Shown one piece after another: positions 36,224 to 44,827 of a stretch of 64,000 nucleotides of DNA. A model generated the notes under the pieces. The model had not been told where the DNA came from, made no database searches, and was given only the letters and a program-made list of their open reading frames with translations. The first letter of the stretch is position 1. Each line of letters opens with the position of its first letter. Position numbers and translations under genes: made by a program. This DNA is from JBAZAX01 sp964568625 (GTDB lineage Bacteria; Babelota; Babeliae; Babelales; RVW-14), in the NCBI GenBank assembly GCA_964568625.1, contig CAZMQG010000003.1, forward strand, positions 1 through 64,000, written 5' to 3'.

Positions 36224-37489
36224 TTAAATAAACAAACTAACTATTGCAGCATTCAAAAGATTTGCAAGTGTTCCTCCAAGCAATGCTGTTAGTCCAAGTT
36301 TTGTTAATGTTGTTCGTTTTTCTGGACAAATCGCACCAAGCCCACCAATCTGAATTCCAATGCAAGAAAAATTCGAAAAACCTGCAAGCGCATATGTTAA
36401 AATTGCTTTAGATCTATCTGTAAGTAATGACTTGGCAAAATCAGAATATGCCACAAACTCGTTGATAACAAGCTTTTTACCAAGTAAAGCACCTGCCGTT
36501 CCACTATCAACCCAAGGAACGCCAATCAGTAAAGCCACCCAGCGGAATACCTGTGCAAACAGGCAATTTAATGATAACGGTTCTGTTAAAAACGGTAGTA
36601 AGTTATACGAAATTAGAAAACTTGTTGATGCAAACAAAACGTAATCAACCAATGCAATCAAGCTTATAAATGCAATCAACATTGCAGCAACATTAACAGC
36701 CAAACGTAGCCCATCACCCGTCCCAGAAGCTACTGCATCTAAAATATTACTCGACGTTTTTTCCATTTTAACATTGCTACCCGCCATAGTTTCCGGAACT
36801 TCTGTCTCTGGAATCAAAATTTTTGAAATCAAAATTGCTCCGGGAATTGCCATAATACTTGCAGAAATTAAATGAACAAGCGGCACGCCCATCATTCCAT
36901 AAACAGCCATAATAGCACCGCTCAAGTGTGCCATACCACTGACCATAACTGTTAACATCTCTGAATTTGTCATTTTTGCAAGATAATGTCTAACCAATAA
37001 TGGCGCCTCAGTTTGCCCAAGCATGCTATTTGCAGCCACTGACAATGTCTCAGCTCCGGATGTTCCCAGAATTGGTCTGATAAGCCATGCCAAACCTTTT
37101 ACTAAAACTTGTACAAGACCAATGTGATACATCAAGGACATTAATGCTCCAAAAAATATTATTACAGGCACAACTTTGATTGCAAAAATAAATCCCCATG
37201 GGCCACTGGCATTTGCCAAGTTCCCAAAAACAAACGCACATCCGCTGTCTGCAAATTCATATAATGCTTTAAATCCCTGAGAAATTTGTATAAAAATATC
37301 TCGTCCCAGATTTGTCTTCAAAATAATAAATGACAAAATAAATTGCATAATCATGGCAGAAAAAACAAGTCTCAATTTAATTCTTCTTTTATGCCGAGAA
37401 AATAAGAATGCAACCCCAAAAATCACACCAATTCCAAGAACACTCATGTAATGGTTGTCTTGTAGTAGATAATCAATAATAAAAGCCAT
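36224..37489 (-). CDS. nupC: concentrative nucleoside transporter (NupC/CNT family)
   Basis: A 421-residue inner-membrane protein of the CNT family, which imports nucleosides with H+ or Na+. The hallmark NSMLGQTEAPLLVRHYL lies near residues 155-171, with a second conserved pattern at GFSNFSCIGIQIGGLGA near the C-terminus. About 10 helices; the length matches E. coli NupC (400). AAGG precedes the ATG. It lies upstream of atpD in the same direction, with a 141-base gap. Together with two nucleotide translocases it points to salvage of host nucleotides. If coupled to Na+, it would share the ion predicted for the F-ATPase. Confidence 0.93.
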   Translation of the reverse strand: MAFIIDYLLQDNHYMSVLGIGVIFGVAFLFSRHKRRIKLRLVFSAMIMQFILSFIILKTNLGRDIFIQISQGFKALYEFADSGCAFVFGNLANASGPWGFIFAIKVVPVIIFFGALMSLMYHIGLVQVLVKGLAWLIRPILGTSGAETLSVAANSMLGQTEAPLLVRHYLAKMTNSEMLTVMVSGMAHLSGAIMAVYGMMGVPLVHLISASIMAIPGAILISKILIPETEVPETMAGSNVKMEKTSSNILDAVASGTGDGLRLAVNVAAMLIAFISLIALVDYVLFASTSFLISYNLLPFLTEPLSLNCLFAQVFRWVALLIGVPWVDSGTAGALLGKKLVINEFVAYSDFAKSLLTDRSKAILTYALAGFSNFSCIGIQIGGLGAICPEKRTTLTKLGLTALLGGTLANLLNAAIVSLFI

Positions 37490-37589
37490 GGCAAAGCCTT
37501 CTAATTTAACTTTATTAAAAATTTAAAAACGAATTAGAACAAGGATATAAAAAATTTTAATAATTAGGAAAATAAGTTTTAATTTTTAA

Positions 37590-37632
37590 AAAATAAAAAA
37601 GCTCTTTACAAAATTTACATTGCAAAGAGCTT
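37590..37632 (-). terminator. terminator of the three-copy secreted protein cluster
   Basis: AAGCTCTTT / AAAGAGCTT (37599-37607 with 37624-37632) forms a 9-bp stem. In the - strand reading it is followed by a T-rich run (TTTTTTATTTTTT). It lies 27 bases beyond the last of the three paralogs. Confidence 0.8.
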
Positions 37633-37658
37633 AGTATTACCAAAATAAAAAATATTTA

Positions 37659-38552
37659 TCACTTAGCAATCGGCGTCATTTTCCCGCCAAAAACCAATGC
37701 ACCTTCAACTGGAATACTAGAAAAAACCCAAAAATTTCCAACACGCGAAATCATAATTCCGCCCTCACCAAATCCAAAAGCCAATCCCACTATTACAAGC
37801 ATACAACCTGTTTCCTTGATTTTTGCAAAAGTCAAACACAAACCTAAATTTCCGGAACCTATCGAGCTTAACCCCCTAAGTTTTGCATTTGCCTCTGCAT
37901 ACCTTGGATCATCGTGCCCAATCCCACTAAGGGCCAATATGCGATTCACAAATGCACCGTCTAACCCTTTATGTGGGTAATAGGCCATATCAAAACCTGA
38001 ACCTAATTCATACTCTTTATTTGCCGAGTCATAATAATTGAATCCCTCTCCAAGAATCATAATCCCATTAATTTTTATAACTAATTCAAACTTAAACCCA
38101 ACCGACTTAACTCTAAGCACATATTTTCTTGTTTTAACTTCTCCTGCCGGATTTTTGAATGTGACCGTAAAATCCGGATTTTGTACATTGTAACCAAATG
38201 CAAAATTTGGATCAACCTCGCCCACATCCATTCCACTGGCAACAAAACTTCTTAAATAACTAATCAATTCGTTTTTGATACTCTCAACATCACTTGATTT
38301 TGAGCCAAGATCTTTTCGATAAAGAAGTAATTGATCACAAAATTCAATTAATTCTTCTTCTGTTAAAATTACATTTTCTTTAACAAATGCCGCAAGCCTT
38401 GGATTATAAACATTCTTATCCAGTAGCTCTTGAGAGATCTCTTTTAACTGCATTTTACATTCGCTAACAGTAAGTGCAGACACAAACGCAAAACTTGTAA
38501 ATAAAAAGACAAAAATCAAAATTGATAAACTTTTTTTAAACCGGCCGTACAT
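37659..38552 (-). CDS. secreted protein, tandem family member 3 (longest)
   Basis: Family unknown. The 297-residue copy has a signal peptide (residues 1-26, LSILIFVFLFTSFAFVSA). It shares with its two upstream neighbours a helical N-terminal half (C.MQLKEI, ELI.FCDQLL, then SELI.YLRSFVA), a beta-rich middle (NP.VTFKNPAGEVKTRKY) and the C-terminal block GGKMTPIAK. Compared with them it carries an insert of about 50 residues (residues 195-250) before the glycine-rich end. The second half looks beta-rich, with Gly-rich strands (GLAFGFGEGGIMISRVG), so a small barrel or sandwich is possible. It is last in the cluster, followed by a terminator. Confidence 0.75.
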   Translation of the reverse strand: MYGRFKKSLSILIFVFLFTSFAFVSALTVSECKMQLKEISQELLDKNVYNPRLAAFVKENVILTEEELIEFCDQLLLYRKDLGSKSSDVESIKNELISYLRSFVASGMDVGEVDPNFAFGYNVQNPDFTVTFKNPAGEVKTRKYVLRVKSVGFKFELVIKINGIMILGEGFNYYDSANKEYELGSGFDMAYYPHKGLDGAFVNRILALSGIGHDDPRYAEANAKLRGLSSIGSGNLGLCLTFAKIKETGCMLVIVGLAFGFGEGGIMISRVGNFWVFSSIPVEGALVFGGKMTPIAK

Positions 38553-38590
38553 AAAATAATCCTAATTAATTTTAAATTTCACCTATCAGG

Positions 38591-39298
38591 TTATTCTTTG
38601 ATCGGAGTCATTTCTCCGCCAAAAACATAACTTATTCCTCCACTAAGTCCCAATGGAATCCCAGCAATTAAAACTCCACAATTGCCAACACTTTCAATTT
38701 TTGAATAAGTTAGATCAATCCCCGGTCCATAAGCCAAGGCCAAATCAATTCCATTACCTAATTTTAACACTTTGTCGGTATCGTAATAATTAAAACCAGA
38801 TCCAACAATCGTAATCGCAACAATTTTTATAGCAAACTCAAATTTCAATCCAATCGACCAAATTTTAAGTGCATATTTTCTTGTTTTAACTTCTCCAGTT
38901 GGATTTTTGAATGAAACTATAACATCCGGGTTTTGCTCATCATAAAAAAGTGCAAAATTGGGATCAATCTCGATAAAATCTATACCATTCGCAACAAAGC
39001 TTCTTAAATAGCTGATTAATTCGTCCTTGATATTCTCAACTTCACTTGATTTTGAGCCAAGCTCTTTTCGATAAATGAGCATTTTATCACATAAATCAAT
39101 CAAATCTTCTTCGGGTAAATTAGAAATTTTAGGAATGAGAGAGTATATTCCTGCAACGTATATATTCTGATCAACAAAACTTTGTGCTATTTCTTTTAGC
39201 TGCATCTTACATACACTGACGGTACGCGCAGACATAAGAGAAAAATTTGCAAGTACAAACCCCAAAGCCAATAAACTTTTTTTAAATATAGAAATCAT
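38591..39298 (-). CDS. secreted protein, tandem family member 2
   Basis: A 235-residue member of the three-gene family. The ATG at 39298 was chosen over 39310 because the resulting leader (MISIFKKSLLALGFVLANF) aligns with that of the next copy (MFSIFKKSLLALSF) and GGA is suitably spaced. It keeps the family's N-terminal Cys pattern (VCKMQLKEI, LIDLCDKML), the NPTGEVKTRKYALK block and the C-terminal VFGGEMTPIKE. Near identity with its neighbours in parts (e.g. GSKSSEVENIKDELISYLRS) implies recent duplication or gene conversion. Function unknown; exported. Confidence 0.75.
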   Translation of the reverse strand: MISIFKKSLLALGFVLANFSLMSARTVSVCKMQLKEIAQSFVDQNIYVAGIYSLIPKISNLPEEDLIDLCDKMLIYRKELGSKSSEVENIKDELISYLRSFVANGIDFIEIDPNFALFYDEQNPDVIVSFKNPTGEVKTRKYALKIWSIGLKFEFAIKIVAITIVGSGFNYYDTDKVLKLGNGIDLALAYGPGIDLTYSKIESVGNCGVLIAGIPLGLSGGISYVFGGEMTPIKE

Positions 39299-39330
39299 AA
39301 AATATTCCATTTTTTGTTTTAATTGCGCTA

Positions 39331-40068
39331 CTAGGCTTTTATCGGGGTCATTCTCCCGCCAAAAACATAACTAATACCAACGGAAGCACCAACCAACATT
39401 CCTAAAATTAAAACTTGATGAGAAGTGCCTTTTATATTTGCAACAACAACACATGCACCTGCAACTGGAGAAATAGAGAAATCTACCCCGTTATCAAAAA
39501 TAAATTCTTGGTTCGAATCATAGTAGTTTAAAGGCTTATTCTCATCGCTAAGAATCATCATTGCATGGCTTCTTATGGCAATTTCAACTTTTAATCCGAC
39601 AGACCAAATTTTAACGGCATATTTTCTTGTTTTTATTTTTCCTTCTGAATTCATAAAATTAAGTTTAAAATTTGGATTCATCTCATCAAAAAAAAGTGCA
39701 AAATTACAATCGCTCTGCCAATCAGTGCCCTTTGCAATAAAACCCTTTAAATATTCTATCAATTCACTCTTAATATTTTTAATTTTTGTCTCTTGCTCAA
39801 CTGGCAATTTTTGTAGCAATAAATCATCACAAACATCAATTAACCCATCTTCCAGAGTTTCTTCTTTAACAAATTTATATGGAGACCGGACAAAATCCCA
39901 AATATTTTGACTCTCTACTTTTTGATCAGTTAAAGGTTTCGCAATTTCGTAAATATCCTTAATTCTGCTTTTTACATTTTCAGACGTTATGTTTGCAAAT
40001 ACGCTTGATAAACTTCCTATAAATACAAAGCTCAAAGCCAATAAACTTTTTTTGAATATGGAAAACAT
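39331..40068 (-). CDS. secreted protein, tandem family member 1
   Basis: A 245-residue product, first of three tandem paralogs, with AAGGAG before its ATG. Signal peptide residues 1-25 (KSLLALSFVFIGSLSSVFA). It shares the middle motif GKIKTRKYAVKIWSVGLK and the C-terminal VFGGRMTPIKA with the others. It differs most in the N-terminal half, where charged helices (VKSRIKDIYEIAKPLTDQ) replace the Cys-containing start. No catalytic motif is evident. A conserved C-terminal GG.MTPI.. in all three could be a structural end of a beta domain or a recognition tail; neither is established. Confidence 0.75.
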   Translation of the reverse strand: MFSIFKKSLLALSFVFIGSLSSVFANITSENVKSRIKDIYEIAKPLTDQKVESQNIWDFVRSPYKFVKEETLEDGLIDVCDDLLLQKLPVEQETKIKNIKSELIEYLKGFIAKGTDWQSDCNFALFFDEMNPNFKLNFMNSEGKIKTRKYAVKIWSVGLKVEIAIRSHAMMILSDENKPLNYYDSNQEFIFDNGVDFSISPVAGACVVVANIKGTSHQVLILGMLVGASVGISYVFGGRMTPIKA

Positions 40069-40203
40069 AAAAACTCCTTGAGTTAATTACACAAAACATT
40101 GTCACAGAAATAAAATTTAAACAACACAAGATCGTTGCAGAATTTTAGCACACGACAAAATATTTGCAATTAAAAATCAATAGAGTTTTTATTTAAGAAA
40201 TCG

Positions 40204-41274
40204 CTATTTCTGAAACACAATCCCTTTTGCTCGACGTTGTGTTTTTTCAAGCTCAATTAAAGGATTAATAAGTTCGTCCAGATTTCCCTGCATCACAATA
40301 TCAAGCTTCTTTAATGTAACTTCAGTTCTGTGATCTGTAACTCGGTTTTGTGGGAAATTATATGTTCTGATTTTTTCAGATCGCTCTCCGGTTCCTACCT
40401 GTGCTCTGCGTTGTTCTCGCTCTGCAGCTTCGCGTTTTTCTCTCTCTAACTCAAATAAGCGAGCCTGCATAACCTTCATAGCTTTTGCTCGATTTTTAAT
40501 TTGAGAACGCTCGTCCTGACAACAGACAACAAGCCCTGTAGGAATATGAGTTAGTCGAACAGCTGAATCAGTTTTATTAACGTGCTGTCCACCTGCCCCA
40601 CCTGCGCGATAAGTATCAATTCTAAGATCAGCCTGATTAATGTTTACATCCACATCGTCAACTTCAGGTAAAACAGCAACCGTAACGGTAGATGTATGAA
40701 CTCGCCCTGCCGTTTCAGTCTTGGGAACACGCTGCACACGATGAACACCGGATTCATGCTTTAAAAATTTAAAAACATTTTTGCCTTCAATATTAGCAAT
40801 AAGATCTTTATACCCTCCAAGATCCGTAGTGCTAAAATCAACAATAGAAACTTTCCAATTCTTAGATTCTGAATATCTGGAATACATTTCAAAAAGCTCT
40901 GCTGCAAATAATGCTGCCTCTTGCCCTCCGGCTCCAGCACGAATTTCTAAGAAAACGGATTTAGTATCTCGCTCGTCAACAGGATAAAGAATATCATCAA
41001 GTTCAGATTGAACTTCGTTAAGATTTTTAGTAGCCTCTGCGATTTCTTCCTGATAGAGCTCTTTCATTTCACCATGTTCTTGCTCAAGTTGAAGCTGGCA
41101 CTGCTTGATATTTTTTTCAAATTCATCAATTTGACTATGCAGATTTAGAATATTTGAGTAGAAAGAGGCTTTTTTTTGCAATTCAGCTCTTTCTCGCATG
41201 TCCATATTACTTGCTTCTGATAATTTACTTATAAGTTCGTCATATTCAGACTGAACTTGAATCCAATCAAGCAT
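40204..41274 (-). CDS. prfA: peptide chain release factor 1
   Basis: A 356-residue class I release factor that recognises UAA and UAG stops and triggers peptide release. The GGQ motif is in GAGGQHVNKTDSAVR (about residue 228). The N-terminal coiled-coil domain, central domain and C-terminal segment (YNFPQNRVTDHR) follow the RF1 order. AGGTGAACG precedes the ATG. It is separated from the upstream rpmE operon by a strong terminator, so it has its own promoter. Stops seen in the window (TAA, TAG, TGA) fit standard release factors. Confidence 0.97.
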   Translation of the reverse strand: MLDWIQVQSEYDELISKLSEASNMDMRERAELQKKASFYSNILNLHSQIDEFEKNIKQCQLQLEQEHGEMKELYQEEIAEATKNLNEVQSELDDILYPVDERDTKSVFLEIRAGAGGQEAALFAAELFEMYSRYSESKNWKVSIVDFSTTDLGGYKDLIANIEGKNVFKFLKHESGVHRVQRVPKTETAGRVHTSTVTVAVLPEVDDVDVNINQADLRIDTYRAGGAGGQHVNKTDSAVRLTHIPTGLVVCCQDERSQIKNRAKAMKVMQARLFELEREKREAAEREQRRAQVGTGERSEKIRTYNFPQNRVTDHRTEVTLKKLDIVMQGNLDELINPLIELEKTQRRAKGIVFQK

Positions 41275-41308
41275 CGTTCACCTATCGTAAAAGCTAACCC
41301 TAAAAAAC

Positions 41309-41346
41309 AAGCCTGTTTTAACCTAACAAAAGGTTAAAACAGGCTT
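41309..41346 (-). terminator. Rho-independent terminator after rpmE
   Basis: A 16-bp perfect stem (AAGCCTGTTTTAACCT with its complement) and a 6-nt loop, followed on the - strand by GTTTTTTA. It ends the four-gene unit of two TMTC-like genes, the isomerase and rpmE, before prfA. Confidence 0.95.
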
Positions 41347-41364
41347 AAAAGTTTCAAATTAAAA

Positions 41365-41571
41365 CTACTTTTTATCAGTTTTATAACGTTTTTGGAACTT
41401 TTCAATTCTTCCAGCTGTATCTACAAACTTTTGTTGGCCAGTAAAAAACGGATGACAGTTCGAACATATATCGGTACTCAATTCCCTTGATGTTGAAATT
41501 GTCTGCAATGTATTTCCACAGGCACATCTAGCCACAACGTCATAAATTTCTGGATGTATACCTTTTTTCAT
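41365..41571 (-). CDS. rpmE: 50S ribosomal protein L31
   Basis: This 68-residue ribosomal protein begins MKKGIHPEIY, the standard L31 start. It is the zinc-binding (C+) type: CACG near residue 16 and CSNCHPF near residue 37 supply four cysteines. The end PFFTGQQKFVDTAGRIEKF is diagnostic. AGAGG precedes the ATG. It is last in an operon after the phosphoglucose/phosphomannose isomerase, 10 bases away, and is followed by a strong terminator. Confidence 0.97.
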   Translation of the reverse strand: MKKGIHPEIYDVVARCACGNTLQTISTSRELSTDICSNCHPFFTGQQKFVDTAGRIEKFQKRYKTDKK

Positions 41572-41581
41572 AAATCGACCT

Positions 41582-42592
41582 CTATTTTATACCTTTTAGC
41601 TTCTGCTTATTTTTCAAGCCTGTAATTACCTCTGTGTTCTCAATCTGAGCTCCGCGAGCTTTACCTAGATAATAAGAAGCAAAGTCTGACCATAAAATAA
41701 TATTGAATAACTGCCCTTCAAAAGTATCACCTAAAACAGGCGCTTTGTAAAGAGCTACCTTATTTTCCTTAAGAATATCACATGTCGCATCAATAGCAAG
41801 ATTCATGTTTAAAGACAGGAATTCCGAGGCAAACATAATAACGCAGGGATGTTCTTTACAGCCTGAAAATCCATTTATCAAGTTATGATTGAGCTCCGGA
41901 AAGGACGAAAACACGCAATGAACCTTACTATTTTCGTTAAACTGAGTTTGCGCACGATATGCAAAAGCCGCACTATCGCCGCTTACACCCCAAACATGAA
42001 AGAATTCATAGCCCTCAACAACTGTTAAAAACTCTTTAAAATACTTTACTTCTGCAAATTTAGGTACATATATATCAGCATTTTTAATAAAAATATCAAG
42101 TTTTCTTCGTCCATCAAGCACATTCAGCTTATCCAAAATACCTAAGATAAAGCCCAACATATTGCCCAATGCAGCCCGTGGCGCTACTGATTTTGGAAGC
42201 AAAGAAAATGGAATATTTTTTGACTGGGAAATCTCTACAGCTTTCCCACCGTGCGCAATAACAATTGTTGGAATAAATTTAGCAGTTAATTGATTCAAGG
42301 CATCAAGCGTTTCCCACGTATTTCCTGAGTATGAAACAACAAATGTTAAAGTACTTGAGTCAATGTAAGCAGGCACCTCGGAAGAATCTATTACAAAAGA
42401 GGTTATTCCTTCTTTTTTATCCAGAAATGTTTTTATAATACGCCCCGCAATTCCAGAGCCTCCCATACCCACAAATGCAATTTTTTTTGGCGATTTTACA
42501 ATTCCGCCTCCATGTGTCTTGAAAAAATCATCCGCTAATGCAAATCCATCTCGTAATTTTTGCGACCACAATGAAAATTCTTTGAGCATCAT
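41582..42592 (-). CDS. bifunctional phosphoglucose/phosphomannose isomerase (SIS domain)
   Basis: A 336-residue protein of the archaeal/bacterial PGI/PMI type, interconverting glucose-6-P, fructose-6-P and mannose-6-P. Tandem SIS folds: FVGMGGSGIAGRIIK (near residue 40), the SYSGNTWETL loop, and the C-terminal PGI/PMI domain with SSFPELNHNLINGF, containing the catalytic Glu and His. The ATG at 42592 has AGGA 8 bases upstream; a TTG at 42598 is less likely. It lies 13 bases after a TMTC-like gene and 10 before rpmE. It would connect zwf to the hexose-P pool and could supply mannose-6-P for the O-mannosyltransferases beside it. Confidence 0.9.
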   Translation of the reverse strand: MMLKEFSLWSQKLRDGFALADDFFKTHGGGIVKSPKKIAFVGMGGSGIAGRIIKTFLDKKEGITSFVIDSSEVPAYIDSSTLTFVVSYSGNTWETLDALNQLTAKFIPTIVIAHGGKAVEISQSKNIPFSLLPKSVAPRAALGNMLGFILGILDKLNVLDGRRKLDIFIKNADIYVPKFAEVKYFKEFLTVVEGYEFFHVWGVSGDSAAFAYRAQTQFNENSKVHCVFSSFPELNHNLINGFSGCKEHPCVIMFASEFLSLNMNLAIDATCDILKENKVALYKAPVLGDTFEGQLFNIILWSDFASYYLGKARGAQIENTEVITGLKNKQKLKGIK

Positions 42593-42605
42593 AAGCAAAT
42601 CCTCT

Positions 42606-44807
42606 TTAACATCTCTTTTTTAATTCCAAAGCCTCTTTCTTGACATCGACGTTTCTACCCGATTTTATTAAAAATTCTATCTCATTTTGCGCTACCTTTT
42701 TTTGACCAATTTCTAAAAGGCACCTAGCATGGTGCAACGCTGCGTAAGGTAAGGCATCTATATTTTTCAGTGCTTCAAAAAGAGGCAATGCCTTATCAAA
42801 TTTTGAAATATTTAAGAGAGCCAGCGCATAATTGTAGTTTAAAATTTTATCATTTGGATCTTTTTTATAAGCAATTTCAAAATATTCAGCAGCTTTTGCA
42901 TAATTTTTAGAATTAAAATGACATCCACCAATGTAAAACGCCGTACTTTGATAATCAGCCTGCACATTGCTAAAAGCATTTAAGGCGTTATCAAATTCAC
43001 CTAAATCGAAGAATGTAGATCCAAGCGAGTAATAAATTTCTCGCCCCTGATAATCACCATTCAACGCTTTTAAATAGCACTGTTTAGCATCTTGCAAGCG
43101 ATTTTGTAATCTGTAAGCATTCCCTAAATTATGGAAGGCTCTGCTATCATAAGGACAAAGAGTTAATGCCTGTTTAAAACACCATTCGGCACGATTATAA
43201 TCACCTGTGCTTAAATGCAATAATCCTAAATTATTAAACAATTGAGGATGTCCCTCTCCAATCTCTAATGCCCTTCTATAGTGTGCCATTGCAGTTTCAT
43301 TGTCACCCTTGTTTTGATATATTAATGCCAAATTTATATGAGGTTCCGCGTAAAAATCATCTTTTGCTATAGCTTTATTGAAATAATATATTGCATTTTT
43401 TTCATCACCCATTTCATAAAGAACTGTTGCATAATTGTGATAACATCTCGCCTTTCCTGATTTATTCATAGCATCCTGCCAAAACAATAACTCAGAACTC
43501 CAAACAAGATTTCTTGAATGGGTAGCAAAACAAAGTGCAAAAACCAAAAACGTAAATCCTGACATAATTGCTCTACGCTGAATCAACACACTCGAGAAGA
43601 TTGAGATTTTGTCGAATATCCATTGGACAGCACAAGCAAAGAAATACGCTAATAATAGCATCATGCCAAATGATGCCGTATAAGTTTTATAATCACACAC
43701 AAGTTCCGTAGACGGAAAAATGGACGCACGTGGCAAAACAAAAATAAAAAACCAAATAAAACTGAATGTAACAATATCAGAAAAATTTGATACCCAACGG
43801 CGACCTACAGCAAAACAGATCCCAAACAAAATTAACAATGGCAATAACACATCACTTTTGAAAAAACCGGAAGACAAAACATATCCATAATCAAAACTAA
43901 GACCAACAGGGAAAAAATAGATTAATAGATAATGTAAAATAACTTTAAACTGAGAAATAAAATAATAATATGTTGTTATAGGCTGCTCTGCCGATGGCGT
44001 CAAAAGATTGCCTCGATTATTCAAAACAGGATTTGTTGCAATGCTTATAACATTGCTTGGAGCCATATTCCCGTACAAAAAAAGAAATCCAAAAACAACA
44101 GAAAAATAGCCTAAATGAATCAAAATTCGTTGCTTAAATTCATTCCAATCGCCCTGCGCAATAAAAAACCAATCGATTGCAACCAAGGCAAATGGTAGCC
44201 CAACAATAATTTCTTTAGATCCTGTTCCAAATGCAGCAAAGATAAATGACACCACAAATAAACAGTATTTTACAATTTGATTTGTACTATAAACTGCACA
44301 GGCAAACGCTAAAATGGTTGCAAAAACAAAAAACGCAACAAGCCCCTCCAATCTCATTTGAGTTATGTAAGTCACAGTTTGAGTTTGAACCGGATGTAGT
44401 AGAAAAAGAGCTGTAGTTAAAAGTGAAATTATATATGCATTTTTTTGAACAAATTCATTTTTCTTAAATTTTGAAAGCAATAGAAAGAGTAAACTAAAAA
44501 TCATCCATGCTATTACCAGATGTAAACATACATCAAAAATACGATATGCAAACGGATTTTGCTTCCAATTAACATAGGTGTACTGATTCAAAATTCTTGA
44601 AATCCAACGAGAATTTGCAAAAAACATTCCCTTAATATCCAACGTTCTTGCATGAATGTAGTTAATAATTGTTGGCAAATCGTCAAAAACAAACCCATAA
44701 ACTAAAGTTGGATAATAAATTAAAAACGTAACGGCAAGTAAACTCAAAGGTGCCAAAATTTTTGGCACCAAACCTTTCTTACAAATAGTGACAAAAACGT
44801 TTGTCAT
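42606..44807 (-). CDS. TMTC-like membrane O-mannosyltransferase with TPR tail (copy 2)
   Basis: A 733-residue protein: about 11 membrane helices (residues 12-430), then 7-8 tetratricopeptide repeats (about 455-733). The membrane half carries the pattern of the TMTC (GT-C) O-mannosyltransferases: acidic pair in the first outer loop (YGFVFDDLPTI), HPVQTQTVTYITQMRLE, FGTGSKEIIVGLPF, and FPVGLSFDYGY. TPRs are regular (e.g. YHNYATVLYEMGDEKNAIYY). GGGA precedes the ATG. Metazoan TMTC enzymes mannosylate proteins from dolichyl-phosphate mannose; the bacterial substrate is unknown. It is the second of a tandem pair and just upstream of the mannose-6-P-forming isomerase. Confidence 0.8.
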   Translation of the reverse strand: MTNVFVTICKKGLVPKILAPLSLLAVTFLIYYPTLVYGFVFDDLPTIINYIHARTLDIKGMFFANSRWISRILNQYTYVNWKQNPFAYRIFDVCLHLVIAWMIFSLLFLLLSKFKKNEFVQKNAYIISLLTTALFLLHPVQTQTVTYITQMRLEGLVAFFVFATILAFACAVYSTNQIVKYCLFVVSFIFAAFGTGSKEIIVGLPFALVAIDWFFIAQGDWNEFKQRILIHLGYFSVVFGFLFLYGNMAPSNVISIATNPVLNNRGNLLTPSAEQPITTYYYFISQFKVILHYLLIYFFPVGLSFDYGYVLSSGFFKSDVLLPLLILFGICFAVGRRWVSNFSDIVTFSFIWFFIFVLPRASIFPSTELVCDYKTYTASFGMMLLLAYFFACAVQWIFDKISIFSSVLIQRRAIMSGFTFLVFALCFATHSRNLVWSSELLFWQDAMNKSGKARCYHNYATVLYEMGDEKNAIYYFNKAIAKDDFYAEPHINLALIYQNKGDNETAMAHYRRALEIGEGHPQLFNNLGLLHLSTGDYNRAEWCFKQALTLCPYDSRAFHNLGNAYRLQNRLQDAKQCYLKALNGDYQGREIYYSLGSTFFDLGEFDNALNAFSNVQADYQSTAFYIGGCHFNSKNYAKAAEYFEIAYKKDPNDKILNYNYALALLNISKFDKALPLFEALKNIDALPYAALHHARCLLEIGQKKVAQNEIEFLIKSGRNVDVKKEALELKKRC

Positions 44808-44827
44808 GAATTATTCCCTTTTTAAAA

